In this document: piece after piece, positions 8,877 through 18,271 of the stretch
Layout: every line of letters starts with the position of its first letter
How positions within the stretch are numbered: position 1 is the stretch's first letter
NCBI GenBank assembly: GCA_029862745.1
Contig: JAOTWS010000001.1
Span: 62,001-126,000, forward strand
DNA length: 64,000 nt
Reading direction: 5' to 3'
Source of the DNA: Nitrosopumilus sp.
GTDB lineage: Archaea > Thermoproteota > Nitrososphaeria > Nitrososphaerales > Nitrosopumilaceae
Notes under the pieces: model-generated
The model's input: only the letters and a program-made list of their open reading frames with translations
What the model was told of the DNA's origin: nothing
The model's database searches: none
Position numbers and translations under genes: made by a program

Positions 8877-9902
8877 ATGACTGCAATAGCTACATTAGGA
8901 TCACATTGCTCTTTGCAGGTTTTAAAAGGTGCAAAAGATGAAGGTTTAAAAACAATTCTTGTTTGTGAAAAAAAACGCGAACGACTTTATCGTAGGTTTC
9001 CATTTATTGATGAACTGATAATGGTTGATTCTTTCAAAGAAATTCTTGAAGAAAGATGCCAAATGATTCTTGAACAAAACAATGCTGTTTTGATTCCACA
9101 TGGAACACTAATTGCACAAATGAGTTCTGAAGAAATTGAATCTATTAAAACTCCAATTTTTGGCAACAAGTGGATTCTAAGATGGGAATCAGACAGAGAG
9201 ATGAAAGAAAAGTTAATGAGAGAAGCAAATCTACCAGTTCCAAAACCAGTAACAGATCCTAAAGACATTGACAAGTTGGTAATCGTAAAAAGACAAGGGG
9301 CTGCAGGAGGAAAAGGGTATTTCATGGCAGCTAACGAAGACGATTATAACAAAAAGAGAGATCAGTTAATTTTAGAAGGTACGATTTCTAAAGATGAAAC
9401 CCTTTACATTCAGGAATATGCAGCAGGTGTTTTAGCATATTTACAATTCTTTTACTCGCCATTAAAAGAAGAATTGGAATTCTTTGGAGTTGATCAAAGA
9501 CATGAATCAGACATAGAAGGATTGGCCAGAATTCCATCAGAACAGCAGTTAAAATCAAACAAAATTCCATCATTTAACGTCATTGGAAATAGTCCGCTTG
9601 TTTTACGAGAATCATTGTTAGACGAAGTGTATGTCATGGGAGAGAATTTTGTAAAAGCTTCTAAAAGAATAGTTTCCCCTGGAATGAATGGTCCATTTTG
9701 TATTGAAGGGGTATATGATGAAAATGCTAAATTCACGTCTTTTGAATTTTCAGCAAGAATCGTTGCTGGAAGCAACATCTACATGGATGGCTCCCCCTAC
9801 TATTCACTTTTGTTTAATGAGTCTATGAGTATGGGAAAGCGAATAGCAAGAGAAGTAAAAACAAGTGTAGAAAGTAATCAACTAGATAAAATTACAACTT
9901 AA
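8877..9902 (+). CDS. purP: FAICAR synthetase PurP (formate-dependent)
   Basis: PurP makes FAICAR from AICAR, formate and ATP, the archaeal route for the ninth step of purine synthesis. This 341-residue protein has the family architecture: an N-terminal domain (about 1-90, with IATLGSHCSLQVLKGAKDEG) and an ATP-grasp domain with VKRQGAAGGKGYF as the phosphate-binding loop. C-terminal metal/nucleotide residues are in NGPFCIEGVYDENAKFTSFEFSAR (split here as GPFCIEGV and FTSFEFSAR). It starts at ATG 8877 and is slightly short of the usual 355-360 residues. It converges with phnE, 13 bases away. Confidence 0.93.
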   Translation: MTAIATLGSHCSLQVLKGAKDEGLKTILVCEKKRERLYRRFPFIDELIMVDSFKEILEERCQMILEQNNAVLIPHGTLIAQMSSEEIESIKTPIFGNKWILRWESDREMKEKLMREANLPVPKPVTDPKDIDKLVIVKRQGAAGGKGYFMAANEDDYNKKRDQLILEGTISKDETLYIQEYAAGVLAYLQFFYSPLKEELEFFGVDQRHESDIEGLARIPSEQQLKSNKIPSFNVIGNSPLVLRESLLDEVYVMGENFVKASKRIVSPGMNGPFCIEGVYDENAKFTSFEFSARIVAGSNIYMDGSPYYSLLFNESMSMGKRIAREVKTSVESNQLDKITT

Positions 9903-9915
9903 AATATTAACAAGA

Positions 9916-10701
9916 TTATTTTGTAATAACTTCCATTCCATGCTGAGACTTTACTATGTATTTGTCTCTAATTTTTACACTTATCCAATCAATAACTAAT
10001 ACAGTCACCAACACAACCAGCATGAAAATTGCAGCTTTGCCATACTCAAAGAATTTGATATAATTAATTATGTAAAATCCAATTCCACCTGCACCAACTA
10101 ATCCCAAAATACTAGTTTGACGAACATTATAATCAAACATGTAAAGCATTTGGCCCAGAAGATGCGATGCAGATTCAGGAATTACAACATACCGAATTAG
10201 CTGTAATTTTGAAACGCCAATTGAATTTACTGCATCCATGGGATCAGAGTCAATTGTTTCAATCACCTCATATTGCAATTTACCAATAAATCCTATAGTA
10301 TACATAATAATTGCCAAAACACCTGCAAATGGTCCCAAACCAACCATGATTACAAATAAGATAGCCCATAAAATTGATGGAAATGTACGAATAGCTGCAA
10401 GCAATGCACGTGTTGGACCATAAATGTACTTGTTGTTTAGATTTCTGGCAGCAAGCATACTAAGTGGTAATGCTATTGCAACACCTACAACAGTTCCAAT
10501 AAATGCCATCTGAATAGTTTCAAGCATTGCCCAAAAAGCTGTGGGGATATACTTTGGTTCAACAAGAACCATTTCCTCAACAATAACAGCAAGATTTGGT
10601 AACCCTTCAACAAAATCAATAGGATTTGCATCTACATTGTAAGATGCAATTACTAACAGAGCAATAATAATTCCAATGATGATGTTATTTTTAGGAGTCA
10701 T
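9916..10701 (-). CDS. phnE: Phosphonate/phosphite/phosphate-type ABC transporter permease
   Basis: This 261-residue permease has a signal-anchor-like first helix and a BPD_transp_1 domain with about six spans. The EAA-type coupling loop is at EVIETIDSDPMDAVNSIGVS. It follows phnC with an 11-base overlap and is the last gene of phnD-phnC-phnE. In thaumarchaea such importers are candidates for phosphonate, phosphite or phosphate uptake under phosphorus limitation. The substrate cannot be told from the permease alone. Confidence 0.9.
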   Translation of the reverse strand: MTPKNNIIIGIIIALLVIASYNVDANPIDFVEGLPNLAVIVEEMVLVEPKYIPTAFWAMLETIQMAFIGTVVGVAIALPLSMLAARNLNNKYIYGPTRALLAAIRTFPSILWAILFVIMVGLGPFAGVLAIIMYTIGFIGKLQYEVIETIDSDPMDAVNSIGVSKLQLIRYVVIPESASHLLGQMLYMFDYNVRQTSILGLVGAGGIGFYIINYIKFFEYGKAAIFMLVVLVTVLVIDWISVKIRDKYIVKSQHGMEVITK

Positions 10702-11500
10702 TAGCGTACATCTCCATTATTTCGTCATTATTCATATCGCCGGTTTGAAAATCGACTATTGTATCTCCTTCAACACCTATTTCTAGAATTTTTTGGCCTT
10801 CTTTGATTACTGCAACTCTATTAGCATATTCTAAAGCTAATTCAATATCATGATGAACCATTATTGCGGTAAGATTCATTCTTTTTTGTGCACCAGTGAT
10901 CAATTTCATTATCTCATGAGCAGTAACATGATCTAATTCTGAGACAATCTCATCAGCTAACAGTATAGTGGGTTTTTGCATTAATGCTCTAGCAATTGCC
11001 ACTCTTCGTTTTTCACCCCCACTTAACATGTAGGCCTTTCTATTTTCCTTACCTGATAATCCAACTTGGGAGATAATTTTTTTGGCCTCTTGAATTTCAT
11101 GTTCAGGAAATTTTTTTAATAATGATTCTAATTTTCCAAGTCTAGGCAATGCACCAATTAAAATATTTTCGAGAACAGTAATGTTTTTCACCAAACCTAA
11201 ACTTTGTGGGATGTATCCAATCGTATGCATCATATTTTTGAATTTTTTATCATTCATGTTTGGTGTAACATAATCAATTTTGATTATTCCTTTACTTGGA
11301 ATCATCATACCATTCATTAATTTGAGTAAAGTTGATTTTCCGGAACCTGATTGTCCAACAATTGCATAATTAGCACCTCTATCAATTGATAAATTAATAC
11401 TCTCTAATGCAAAATTTTTTGAATCATATGATGTCCATACATCATTCATCTGAATAATCTTTTTTGTAGAAATTAATGAAAAAGAAGGTTTTTGAGACAT
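10691..11500 (-). CDS. phnC: Phosphonate-type ABC transporter ATP-binding protein
   Basis: This 269-residue ABC ATPase has Walker A GQSGSGKS, signature LSGGEKRRVAIARAL, Walker B TILLADEIVSEL and switch His in MVHHD. The signature ends in KR rather than QQR. The Walker B glutamate is present as DE. It lies between phnD (32-base gap) and phnE (11-base overlap), so all three share a transcript. Confidence 0.92.
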   Translation of the reverse strand: MSQKPSFSLISTKKIIQMNDVWTSYDSKNFALESINLSIDRGANYAIVGQSGSGKSTLLKLMNGMMIPSKGIIKIDYVTPNMNDKKFKNMMHTIGYIPQSLGLVKNITVLENILIGALPRLGKLESLLKKFPEHEIQEAKKIISQVGLSGKENRKAYMLSGGEKRRVAIARALMQKPTILLADEIVSELDHVTAHEIMKLITGAQKRMNLTAIMVHHDIELALEYANRVAVIKEGQKILEIGVEGDTIVDFQTGDMNNDEIMEMYANDS

Positions 11501-11532
11501 TTGAATTTATTTTACTTCAAAAATCCCAGTTT

Positions 11533-12621
11533 TTATTTGCTCTTGTTACCTGCATCAAGAATTTTTTGATCAAGTCCAGTCAATGCATCAATATAATCCC
11601 CAAAATCACCAATATGCATAGTGGTGGTTGTCGGAACTAGTGCATCTGCACCATACAAATCCTTCAAAACGGAGTTGTTTTCATCATAGTTGAGTTCAAC
11701 TAATGCATCAACTAATGCATCACGGGTGAATTCTGACATATCAGAACTAACCATAAATACATGTGATGGTACAGGTCCAATTGTTGCAACTGGACGCAAT
11801 TTTAATTGATCTTCTAACTCAAGATACTTTTGCGGAGCAATATCTGAACCAAATGCCACATCTACATTTTCATTGAGGAGTAATTCTAAAGCAGCTTTGT
11901 ACCCTCCTGCAAAAGTATAACTTTTAAAACTATTAGATAATGCAGATTCCAAAGCAACAATATCATCACCTTCAATTGTAATGTAGTCCTGTGTAACTAA
12001 AGCACCCATAGGTCGGATAAACCCTGAGGAGCCAGTTATGCTTGTAAATGCAACTCTTTTGTCAACTGTATCTTCTAACGAATGAATAGAATCGTTGCTA
12101 GCCAAAGTCCAAACCGTTGCCTGATAATTTACTTTACCTGCAACAATTTCAGCCAGTACTGCTTCTGCACCTGTACGTTGATGTGTAATCCACGCAGGAC
12201 CAGTATCCATGAAAGCAGCGTCAATGTGACCAAATCGCATTCCCTCAATAATTGACTCATAGTTTGTAGGTACTACTATCTTAACATCGACACCAAGTTT
12301 ATTTTCTAAGAATTTTTCCAGTGCTTGAGCTTTTGGTGTTAATTCATCAGATTTTTCAACTGGGATAAACCCAATAGTTATGGTATCAACATCAATTAGT
12401 TTGGGTTCAGATGAAACGGTAACGATGTCATTTTCAATCAGATATTTTATTCCGTTTAGAAATGTTGCATCATCTAGAGCGCCTTCAGCCCACCATCCAG
12501 CATTTTTTTTAATCCAATCAGGAACTAAACTCTCTGCTTGTACATGTTGAACCAAAGGAACGGACATAACGCCAAGTACTGCCATAGCAGTAAATAGTGT
12601 TAAAATTATTTGTCGTTTCAT
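11533..12621 (-). CDS. phnD: Phosphonate-type ABC transporter substrate-binding protein with N-terminal GWW domain
   Basis: This 362-residue secreted binding protein has a signal peptide (about 1-30). Next comes an extra segment of about 40 residues starting VPDWIKKNAGWWAEGALDD. The periplasmic-binding fold (about 72-355) follows, with TITIGFIPVEKSDEL, DAAFMDTGPAWI and FTSITGSSGF typical of PhnD/PtxB-like proteins. The WIKxNAGWW segment is common in thaumarchaeal extracellular proteins but unusual on PhnD. It heads the importer operon and has its own promoter. Confidence 0.9.
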   Translation of the reverse strand: MKRQIILTLFTAMAVLGVMSVPLVQHVQAESLVPDWIKKNAGWWAEGALDDATFLNGIKYLIENDIVTVSSEPKLIDVDTITIGFIPVEKSDELTPKAQALEKFLENKLGVDVKIVVPTNYESIIEGMRFGHIDAAFMDTGPAWITHQRTGAEAVLAEIVAGKVNYQATVWTLASNDSIHSLEDTVDKRVAFTSITGSSGFIRPMGALVTQDYITIEGDDIVALESALSNSFKSYTFAGGYKAALELLLNENVDVAFGSDIAPQKYLELEDQLKLRPVATIGPVPSHVFMVSSDMSEFTRDALVDALVELNYDENNSVLKDLYGADALVPTTTTMHIGDFGDYIDALTGLDQKILDAGNKSK

Positions 12622-12645
12622 AACTATTGTTTCTTAGGATAAGCT

Positions 12646-12656
12646 AATTATTTAAA
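12646..12656 (-). promoter_or_regulatory. TATA box of phnDCE
   Basis: On the minus strand TTTAAATAATT lies 25-35 bases upstream of the phnD ATG and no ribosome binding site is visible, as in a leaderless archaeal transcript. The upstream regulators at 12773-13463 are the natural candidates to act here. Confidence 0.55.
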
Positions 12657-12772
12657 GCAAGATTTCATTCCAAGGGTATAGAATGGGGATAGAGATTAAA
12701 AATAATTTTTAACTACCATGTATTAAAAAGGGGAACATGTTTAATCGTAGTTATTTTTTACTAATTCGTAGA

Positions 12773-13123
12773 TTAAACATTAGATCTAGGATTTACAGTG
12801 TTAGAATATAAATTCAGACTTGGCTCTAAATCATCTATAGTAATTTCAACTTTTCCAATTCTACTACGATATAATTTAATTTTTTTTCCTTCAGAGGAGA
12901 TCACAAATTTGTCAACTTCAGCAAGAGCTAAATCTTCTAAAATTGAGAGTGTTTTGTAAACTGTTGAAAGTGAAATCTTTAATTCATTAGCAATTTGGGT
13001 TGCATCTTTTGATTCATTTTTTACTGAAAACAGTACAGATCTTGTACATATGTTACTAAGTGACTCAATAATTTTCTGCGTAATATCAAACTCAGATAAT
13101 TGGATGATGTTTGGTTTTGTCAA
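12773..13123 (-). CDS. Winged-helix transcription regulator (paralogue 1)
   Basis: This 116-residue protein has a winged helix: ITQKIIESLSNICTR, then ATQIANELKISLSTVYKTLS as the recognition helix-turn-helix, then a wing and a C-terminal strand region (YRSRIGKVEITI). It is clearly paralogous to the next gene (13134-13463), and they are 10 bases apart. ArsR/TrmB-like one-domain regulators of this size usually dimerise. Position next to phnDCE suggests control of that operon. Confidence 0.75.
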   Translation of the reverse strand: MTKPNIIQLSEFDITQKIIESLSNICTRSVLFSVKNESKDATQIANELKISLSTVYKTLSILEDLALAEVDKFVISSEGKKIKLYRSRIGKVEITIDDLEPSLNLYSNTVNPRSNV

Positions 13124-13133
13124 TCAAAATCAC

Positions 13134-13463
13134 TCAATTAGGAATCAATGTAAGAACCGGATCAGGTTTCCTAATCGAGATATCTGCTTTGCTGATTCTG
13201 CTTCGATAAACTTTAAATTTTCTTCCTTTGTCAGAAAGTACCCATTTTTCTATTTCAATTAATGTTAGTTCTTCAAGATCTGTTAATTTTTTATAAACTG
13301 AACTTAGCGGAATCTTTAGCTTAACCGAAAGTTCTGATGCCGTATTTCCCTTTTTTATGATAGAAAATAAGATAGCTCGAGATTCTGAATCTGCTAAAGC
13401 TTCTATAACCTTTTGTGTTATATCATATTTTTTTAATTGTGGTAGTGTTAGTTTTCTTGACAT
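13134..13463 (-). CDS. Winged-helix transcription regulator (paralogue 2)
   Basis: This 109-residue protein aligns with its downstream neighbour over its whole length: YDITQKVIEALADSESRA, TASELSVKLKIPLSSVYKKL, then YRSRISKADISI. It lies upstream in a probable two-gene transcript. Tandem duplicates of a regulator next to one transporter may form heterodimers or respond to different phosphorus signals. That is inference from context. Confidence 0.75.
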   Translation of the reverse strand: MSRKLTLPQLKKYDITQKVIEALADSESRAILFSIIKKGNTASELSVKLKIPLSSVYKKLTDLEELTLIEIEKWVLSDKGRKFKVYRSRISKADISIRKPDPVLTLIPN

Positions 13464-13534
13464 TCAAGTTTTGTTAATTTCGTACGGATATTTAAACGAG
13501 GCGTGATAATTCTTATTCTATAGATTAAGAATGA

Positions 13535-14329
13535 TTATGGATATGTTGGATATTTTTTAGAAAATTCCAGACGATTCCAGAAATAACCAAGAATTATTCC
13601 AATTGAAACCCAAAAGGAAGACACGCCAAATATTGACATTAATCTAAATTCATTCACCAAATTCATCGGTGCAATAATTTCATCAGGATTATCGGGCATC
13701 ATAACAAATGAAATGGATATAAAAGTACCGTATCCGATTAGCGCAACAAGTTTTTGCTTGTTTTTAAATATTTTTGAAAGTTTGTAAAAACTAAATGCCG
13801 CGAATCCAGAAATTGCAATAAACGATAGATACAATACTGCTCGAAAAATCACAGTTTCACTATCACCAACAGTAGGGGGATTTGCAGGATATTTTAAGAA
13901 AGGAATCAAGTAAAGAGTGACCCACATAATTCCAGATAAAATAAGTGCCTTTTTGATATTGTTGATTCCATGCAATGAGTTTTTAGACAAGATAAACACA
14001 ATTCCAAATAGAGAACCAACAGATATTCCCAAAATTACTCCGGCAAGAGTCTGGCCACTTTTTTGCCATGATCTATACCCCTCATAATTTATCCAGAAAT
14101 CAGGAGTATCATTTTCATCACCTGAATCAAAGAGATTCTGATTTTCAATACCGATGGCTTGATTAAGATATGGTTCAACAATTGCAAAATTCACAATTCC
14201 ATGAACAAGACCAGCAGATGAACCAGAAACTAAGGATGTATTAATTAATACACTAAAACCTAAAGAAGGAGATATAGTGATAATCACATCATCAGATGAT
14301 AAATTTATTGCAGAAATTTCTGCAATCAA
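13535..14329 (-). CDS. cbtA: Cobalt transporter subunit CbtA
   Basis: This protein of up to 264 residues resembles CbtA, the membrane part of the CbtAB cobalt uptake system. It has about six spans with the family's SAGLVHGIVNF start, and WINYEGYRSWQKSGQTLAG after the first extracellular segment. It directly follows cbtB. The called start is TTG. An in-frame GTG at 14287 would give a start closer to the first membrane span. Cobalt is needed for cobalamin, which ammonia-oxidising archaea make. Confidence 0.8.
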   Translation of the reverse strand: MIAEISAINLSSDDVIITISPSLGFSVLINTSLVSGSSAGLVHGIVNFAIVEPYLNQAIGIENQNLFDSGDENDTPDFWINYEGYRSWQKSGQTLAGVILGISVGSLFGIVFILSKNSLHGINNIKKALILSGIMWVTLYLIPFLKYPANPPTVGDSETVIFRAVLYLSFIAISGFAAFSFYKLSKIFKNKQKLVALIGYGTFISISFVMMPDNPDEIIAPMNLVNEFRLMSIFGVSSFWVSIGIILGYFWNRLEFSKKYPTYP

Positions 14330-14369
14330 TACGGCACTATGGACATTAGGAAATGAAAAAAATTAATCC

Positions 14370-14585
14370 TTAGTGACAAGGAAATCCTGCTGCATGTCGC
14401 ATATCATGAGTAAGCTCATGGAGATAAAGATCAGTGAATGCTTGGTCACCATAAACTAGACTAAAGATATGCCCCTGATCAAATCCAACAACAAATAACC
14501 CCGCTACAAAAATAATTGCCAGTGCTATTATTGCAAGTTTTGGTACATCAGTTTTCGAGACATTAATTTGTCTTGTTTGAGACAT
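14370..14585 (-). CDS. cbtB: Cobalt transporter subunit CbtB
   Basis: CbtB is a one-span protein with a conserved His-rich tail. Here the span is LAIIALAIIFVAGLFVVGF and the tail LHELTHDMRHAAGFPCH holds the likely cobalt ligands. ATG 14585 (MSQTRQINVSK) is chosen over the longer frame to 14636 because it gives the usual short cytoplasmic start. It lies 40 bases upstream of cbtA. No cobalamin riboswitch is visible upstream. Confidence 0.85.
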   Translation of the reverse strand: MSQTRQINVSKTDVPKLAIIALAIIFVAGLFVVGFDQGHIFSLVYGDQAFTDLYLHELTHDMRHAAGFPCH

Positions 14586-15185
14586 GAGAATGATGTTTCT
14601 GTGAATATATTTAAGCTCTTGGATGATTGCAAACACATTAGAAAATGAAGATAGGTCACAAAAAAGATGATATTTTATGATCTAACAACAGATATTTTTG
14701 ATGGGTATAATTAGTAAAAAATCATAAGGCGTGTAATTTATGAATAAAAATCAACAAGGATAAGTCAGATAGCCAGATTTCAGACATAATTAAGTATAAT
14801 TAATTGATCTTTATAGATCGAAAAAATCTAAGTCATTACACAGATAATAAAAAAAATTCTGAAAAAAGGCTTTTCGTTTCAAATTTGAATCCATTTTCAG
14901 ATTTGATTCAATGTAAATACAAACATAATGAAATAATTCAGCTAATGTATCAACCAAACTAAGATGAGTGATAACAATAGTAGGAAATCATTTTTCTATA
15001 GTGATGAACCTACAGAAAACCAATACGATTTTTGAAGGATTAAAAAATAAACATAAAGTAATAGGAAGAAATTAGAAAAAATATCAGAGACTATGACGAT
15101 GATACAAAATAAAATTTAAAAATATCACTAATGTTTTGTAGTTCAATTTAAGAAGATATTTACTTGAAACAAACTTTCTCAAATT
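14586..15185. other. Gene-poor gap
   Basis: This 600-base AT-rich stretch between cbtB and the DsbA-like gene has only ORFs under 25 codons (for example one from ATG 14964). No RNA gene or repeat was recognised. Confidence 0.4.
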
Positions 15186-15824
15186 ATGGCAAAATTATAC
15201 TTATTGACAATTCCAATCATAATTGGAATTGCCACTGCAATGTTTTTGGTATCTTATTCTGAATCCGATAATGATTCACTTACATCGTCAAAATTAATTG
15301 GTAAAGGATCACCATTCCTAGGAGATGCAAATGCGCCAATCACAGTTTTAGAATGGGGGGATTATCAATGTACTTTTTGTTACAAATTCCATCAAAATAC
15401 ATTAGATGTTATTCTTGAAGATTATATCAAAACAGGAAAAGTAAAACTTGTCTTCAGAGATTTTCCGCTAAACGGTCAAGATTCTATTCTAGCAGCGGAG
15501 GCGTCATACTGTGCAGATGAACAAGAGAAGTATTGGCAATATCATGACGAATTATACAAAAATTGGGGTGGTGAGAGAACAGGATGGATAACAAGAGAAT
15601 CACTGAACGTATTTGCAACTAGCGTTGATTTAGATTTGGATGAATTCAACAAATGTATTGATAGCCACAAATATCAAAATATAGTAAATACCAATTATGA
15701 ATTTGGAAAAGAGATAGGAATTGATGCAACACCATCATTTTTAGTCTTCAATGATCAGAAAATTATCAAAATTAGAGGTAACCAACCATTAGAAGTATTT
15801 CTAAAATCATTTGATGAGTTATGA
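15186..15824 (+). CDS. DsbA-family thiol-disulfide oxidoreductase
   Basis: This 212-residue protein has an N-terminal membrane anchor or signal (about 4-24), then a thioredoxin fold with a DsbA helical insertion. The redox motif CTFC is in GDYQCTFCYKF. The cis-Pro loop is ATPSFLVF near residue 185. It matches the thioredoxin_4/DsbA group (BdbD-like) that forms disulfides outside the membrane, which would help the Cys-containing copper proteins of this window fold. It is encoded upstream of prf1 in the same direction. Confidence 0.87.
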   Translation: MAKLYLLTIPIIIGIATAMFLVSYSESDNDSLTSSKLIGKGSPFLGDANAPITVLEWGDYQCTFCYKFHQNTLDVILEDYIKTGKVKLVFRDFPLNGQDSILAAEASYCADEQEKYWQYHDELYKNWGGERTGWITRESLNVFATSVDLDLDEFNKCIDSHKYQNIVNTNYEFGKEIGIDATPSFLVFNDQKIIKIRGNQPLEVFLKSFDEL

Positions 15825-15880
15825 TTTTAGAGAAATAGAAGTGAATCAATTAATATTCGCATAATGAGGAGAAAGTACAA

Positions 15881-17164
15881 ATGAATAAGAAGATAGATGT
15901 TGAAAAGCAAGATTCAGTTAAAATCTATAAAATTAGAAAAATATTAGAAGAATTATCTCAAAAAACAGGGAGAGGTACAGAACTAATCTCGGTTTACATT
16001 CCAAAGGGAAAACAACTTCATGAAATTATTAGTTCACTTCAACAAGAACAAGGAACAGCAGACAATATCAAATCAGACTTGACAAGATCACATGTAGTTG
16101 ATTCACTAGGTAAAGTAGTTCAGAGATTAAAAATGTACAAAAAAACACCAGAACGAGGATTAGTAGTATTTTGCGGAGCATTACCGCCAGAAGGTGGAGG
16201 CCCTTTAGGAAGTGAAGCCGTCACTGTTTGGGAAATTGATCCTCCAAAAGACTTGAATCAGTACCTGTATCGATGTGATGATCATTTTCATGTAGACATT
16301 CTAAAAGACATGCTAAAAGATGACAATCTGATTGGATTTTTAGCAATAGATGCAAAAGATGCAGGATGGGGATTGTTACATGGAGACAAGATTGAAGTGT
16401 TAAGTCAAACAGGTTCAGGAGTTGCAGGAAAACATAGACAGGGAGGACAATCTGCAAAAAGATTTCAGAAGCTCAGAGAGATGGAATTGACATATTATTT
16501 CAATAGAGTAGCAGAGACTACACGCGAATATTTTATCGATATTTATCCAATCAAAGGATTGGTAATTTCAGGACCAGGCCCTACAAAAGAAGATTTCATT
16601 AATGGTAATTATCTAGAATACAGACTACAAAACATGATAATCAATACAATTGATGCATCATATTCAGGCGCAGAGGGGATCAGAGAAGCATTTGCAAAGT
16701 CAGCAGATATTTTAGGAGATTTTAGAATGGTTGAAGAGAAAAAACTTGTAGAAGATTTGTTTAGAGAAATTAACTCCAATTCAGGTAAAGGCTCATACGG
16801 GTTACAAGAGGTCATAGATTATCTCAAAAACAATGTTGTCAAAACACTGATCATCACAGACAATACAAATCTTCACAGAGTTGAAGCCAAGTGTAAGCGA
16901 TGCAAACATCTTCAAGAAGTGATTATTGAGAGACCAGAAGTAATTCCAAAAAAAACAGAATTTACAAGTACACCATGTCCATCGTGTAATGCTATGGATA
17001 CAGAAGTTTTTGAACAGGATATTGTTGATTATCTAGAAATTCTTGCCGCAAAGACAGGTTCTCAGTTAGAGGTTATTTCTGGAAGCGCAGAACATGGAAA
17101 CATGCTTGCAAGCCTAGGAAAAATTGGGGCAATTTTGAGATACAATCCAGGTCATACTAAGTAA
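15881..17164 (+). CDS. prf1: Peptide chain release factor aRF1
   Basis: aRF1 reads all three stop codons and triggers peptide release. The 427-residue protein has the stop-codon motif NIKS (in ADNIKSDLT, about residue 63), domain 2 with the catalytic GGQ (KHRQGGQSAKRF), and domain 3 with two CxxC pairs typical of archaeal forms. The start at ATG 15881 follows a weak GGAG-like site. Nothing in the motifs suggests loss of stop-codon recognition. This matters when judging the in-frame TAG codons elsewhere in the window. The 3' end overlaps the HIT gene by 8 bases. Confidence 0.97.
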   Translation: MNKKIDVEKQDSVKIYKIRKILEELSQKTGRGTELISVYIPKGKQLHEIISSLQQEQGTADNIKSDLTRSHVVDSLGKVVQRLKMYKKTPERGLVVFCGALPPEGGGPLGSEAVTVWEIDPPKDLNQYLYRCDDHFHVDILKDMLKDDNLIGFLAIDAKDAGWGLLHGDKIEVLSQTGSGVAGKHRQGGQSAKRFQKLREMELTYYFNRVAETTREYFIDIYPIKGLVISGPGPTKEDFINGNYLEYRLQNMIINTIDASYSGAEGIREAFAKSADILGDFRMVEEKKLVEDLFREINSNSGKGSYGLQEVIDYLKNNVVKTLIITDNTNLHRVEAKCKRCKHLQEVIIERPEVIPKKTEFTSTPCPSCNAMDTEVFEQDIVDYLEILAAKTGSQLEVISGSAEHGNMLASLGKIGAILRYNPGHTK

Positions 17165-17573
17165 TAAAACTGCGAATTTTTATTGCAAGTTTTAAAAGTT
17201 CGTCATCATCTGAGATTTGTCGTTTTGTCCATACAGTTCCTTTGCTGTTATATCTTGGAATAATATGAATATGAACATGTGGGATAATTTGTTTTGCGGC
17301 TCTGCCGTTATTTTGACCCAAACTAAACGCATCGGCTCCAGTTGCATTTAATATTGCCTTTGCAATTTTTGGTACAACTGAGAAAACATTTCCAACATCA
17401 ATAGAATCCATATCAGTAATTTTTTCATGATGCTTCCTTGGAACAACTAAACTGTGACCTACATCTATTGGATATTTATCTAAAAAGGCTACATGGTATT
17501 TGTCTTCATAAAGAAAATGTCCATCTCTTTTTCCATTTAGAATATCACAAAAAATACAATCCATACAGAACAA
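17157..17573 (-). CDS. HIT family hydrolase
   Basis: This 138-residue histidine-triad protein has the nucleotide-binding CIFCDIL zinc/Cys start and the HVHIHIIPR triad at about residues 100-108. HIT proteins of the HinT/Fhit group hydrolyse nucleotide phosphoramidates or dinucleotides. ATG at 17573 or, four codons in, MDCIFC could be used. It is convergent with prf1 with an 8-base overlap of coding ends. Confidence 0.9.
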   Translation of the reverse strand: MFCMDCIFCDILNGKRDGHFLYEDKYHVAFLDKYPIDVGHSLVVPRKHHEKITDMDSIDVGNVFSVVPKIAKAILNATGADAFSLGQNNGRAAKQIIPHVHIHIIPRYNSKGTVWTKRQISDDDELLKLAIKIRSFIT

Positions 17574-17674
17574 TTATTTCTGATTTTATTTATTATTTTA
17601 TGGAATAAATCATGTGAAATTGAATTAAACTGTCGAATGGTTAATTAGGGCAAATTTAAGACTCTGACTATCTA

Positions 17675-18271
17675 ATGGGCCGAAAAGAGAGAAGAGAACG
17701 TGAAGAAAAACGTGAAAATTATGCCACGAAACATTCAGCAGCTAAAAGAAAACAAACCCTAATTGCTGTAGGAGTTTTGACCGGTATCGCATTAATTGTA
17801 GGTTATGCAGGATGGCTATTTGTTAACATGTCAGACAATGTTCCAGGCGGTCCAGAAAATGCAGGAGCCTTAGGTAGTGAGCATTCACATGCAGCATTAC
17901 TAGTAAAAATATTTGGAGATAAATTTGATTTTTCAGCTCCTGCATATCAGATCAAATCAAGTTGGATTCATTTTGAAGGAAGAGATGGTTCTACAATACA
18001 TAAACACGCCACAGGTGTTACTTTGGGATATCTTTTTGAGACATTACAACTTGGTCTTGACGATCAATGCTTTGTATTCCAAGATGGCAGAAGCTTCTGT
18101 ACAAATGAGGATTATTCATTGGTATTTTACATAAATGGAAAACAGGTTCCAGACATCAGAGACTATGAAATCCAAGAAGATGACAGAATTCTGATTTCAT
18201 ACGGTGCTGAAACTCCTGAAGAGTTGCAATCACAACTACTAGAATTAGATAACCAAGATCTCATCAAATAG
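17675..18271 (+). CDS. Membrane-anchored conserved protein with His-rich extracellular domain
   Basis: This 198-residue protein has a strongly basic N-terminus (GRKERREREEKRE), one membrane span (about residues 28-52) and an extracellular domain. The outer domain has SEHSHAALLVKIFGDKFDFS, HFEGRDGSTIHKHATGVTLG and two Cys (QCFVFQDGRSFC) likely to form a disulfide. Similar domains occur in thaumarchaeal and bacterial anchored proteins. The His pattern suggests metal binding. The exact role is unknown. Its coding end overlaps the convergent zinc-ribbon gene by 8 bases. Confidence 0.7.
   Translation: MGRKERREREEKRENYATKHSAAKRKQTLIAVGVLTGIALIVGYAGWLFVNMSDNVPGGPENAGALGSEHSHAALLVKIFGDKFDFSAPAYQIKSSWIHFEGRDGSTIHKHATGVTLGYLFETLQLGLDDQCFVFQDGRSFCTNEDYSLVFYINGKQVPDIRDYEIQEDDRILISYGAETPEELQSQLLELDNQDLIK

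Noticed and set aside
14586-14700. Cobalamin riboswitch upstream of cbtB
   Set aside because: No conserved riboswitch core was seen, and archaeal cbt genes usually lack it.
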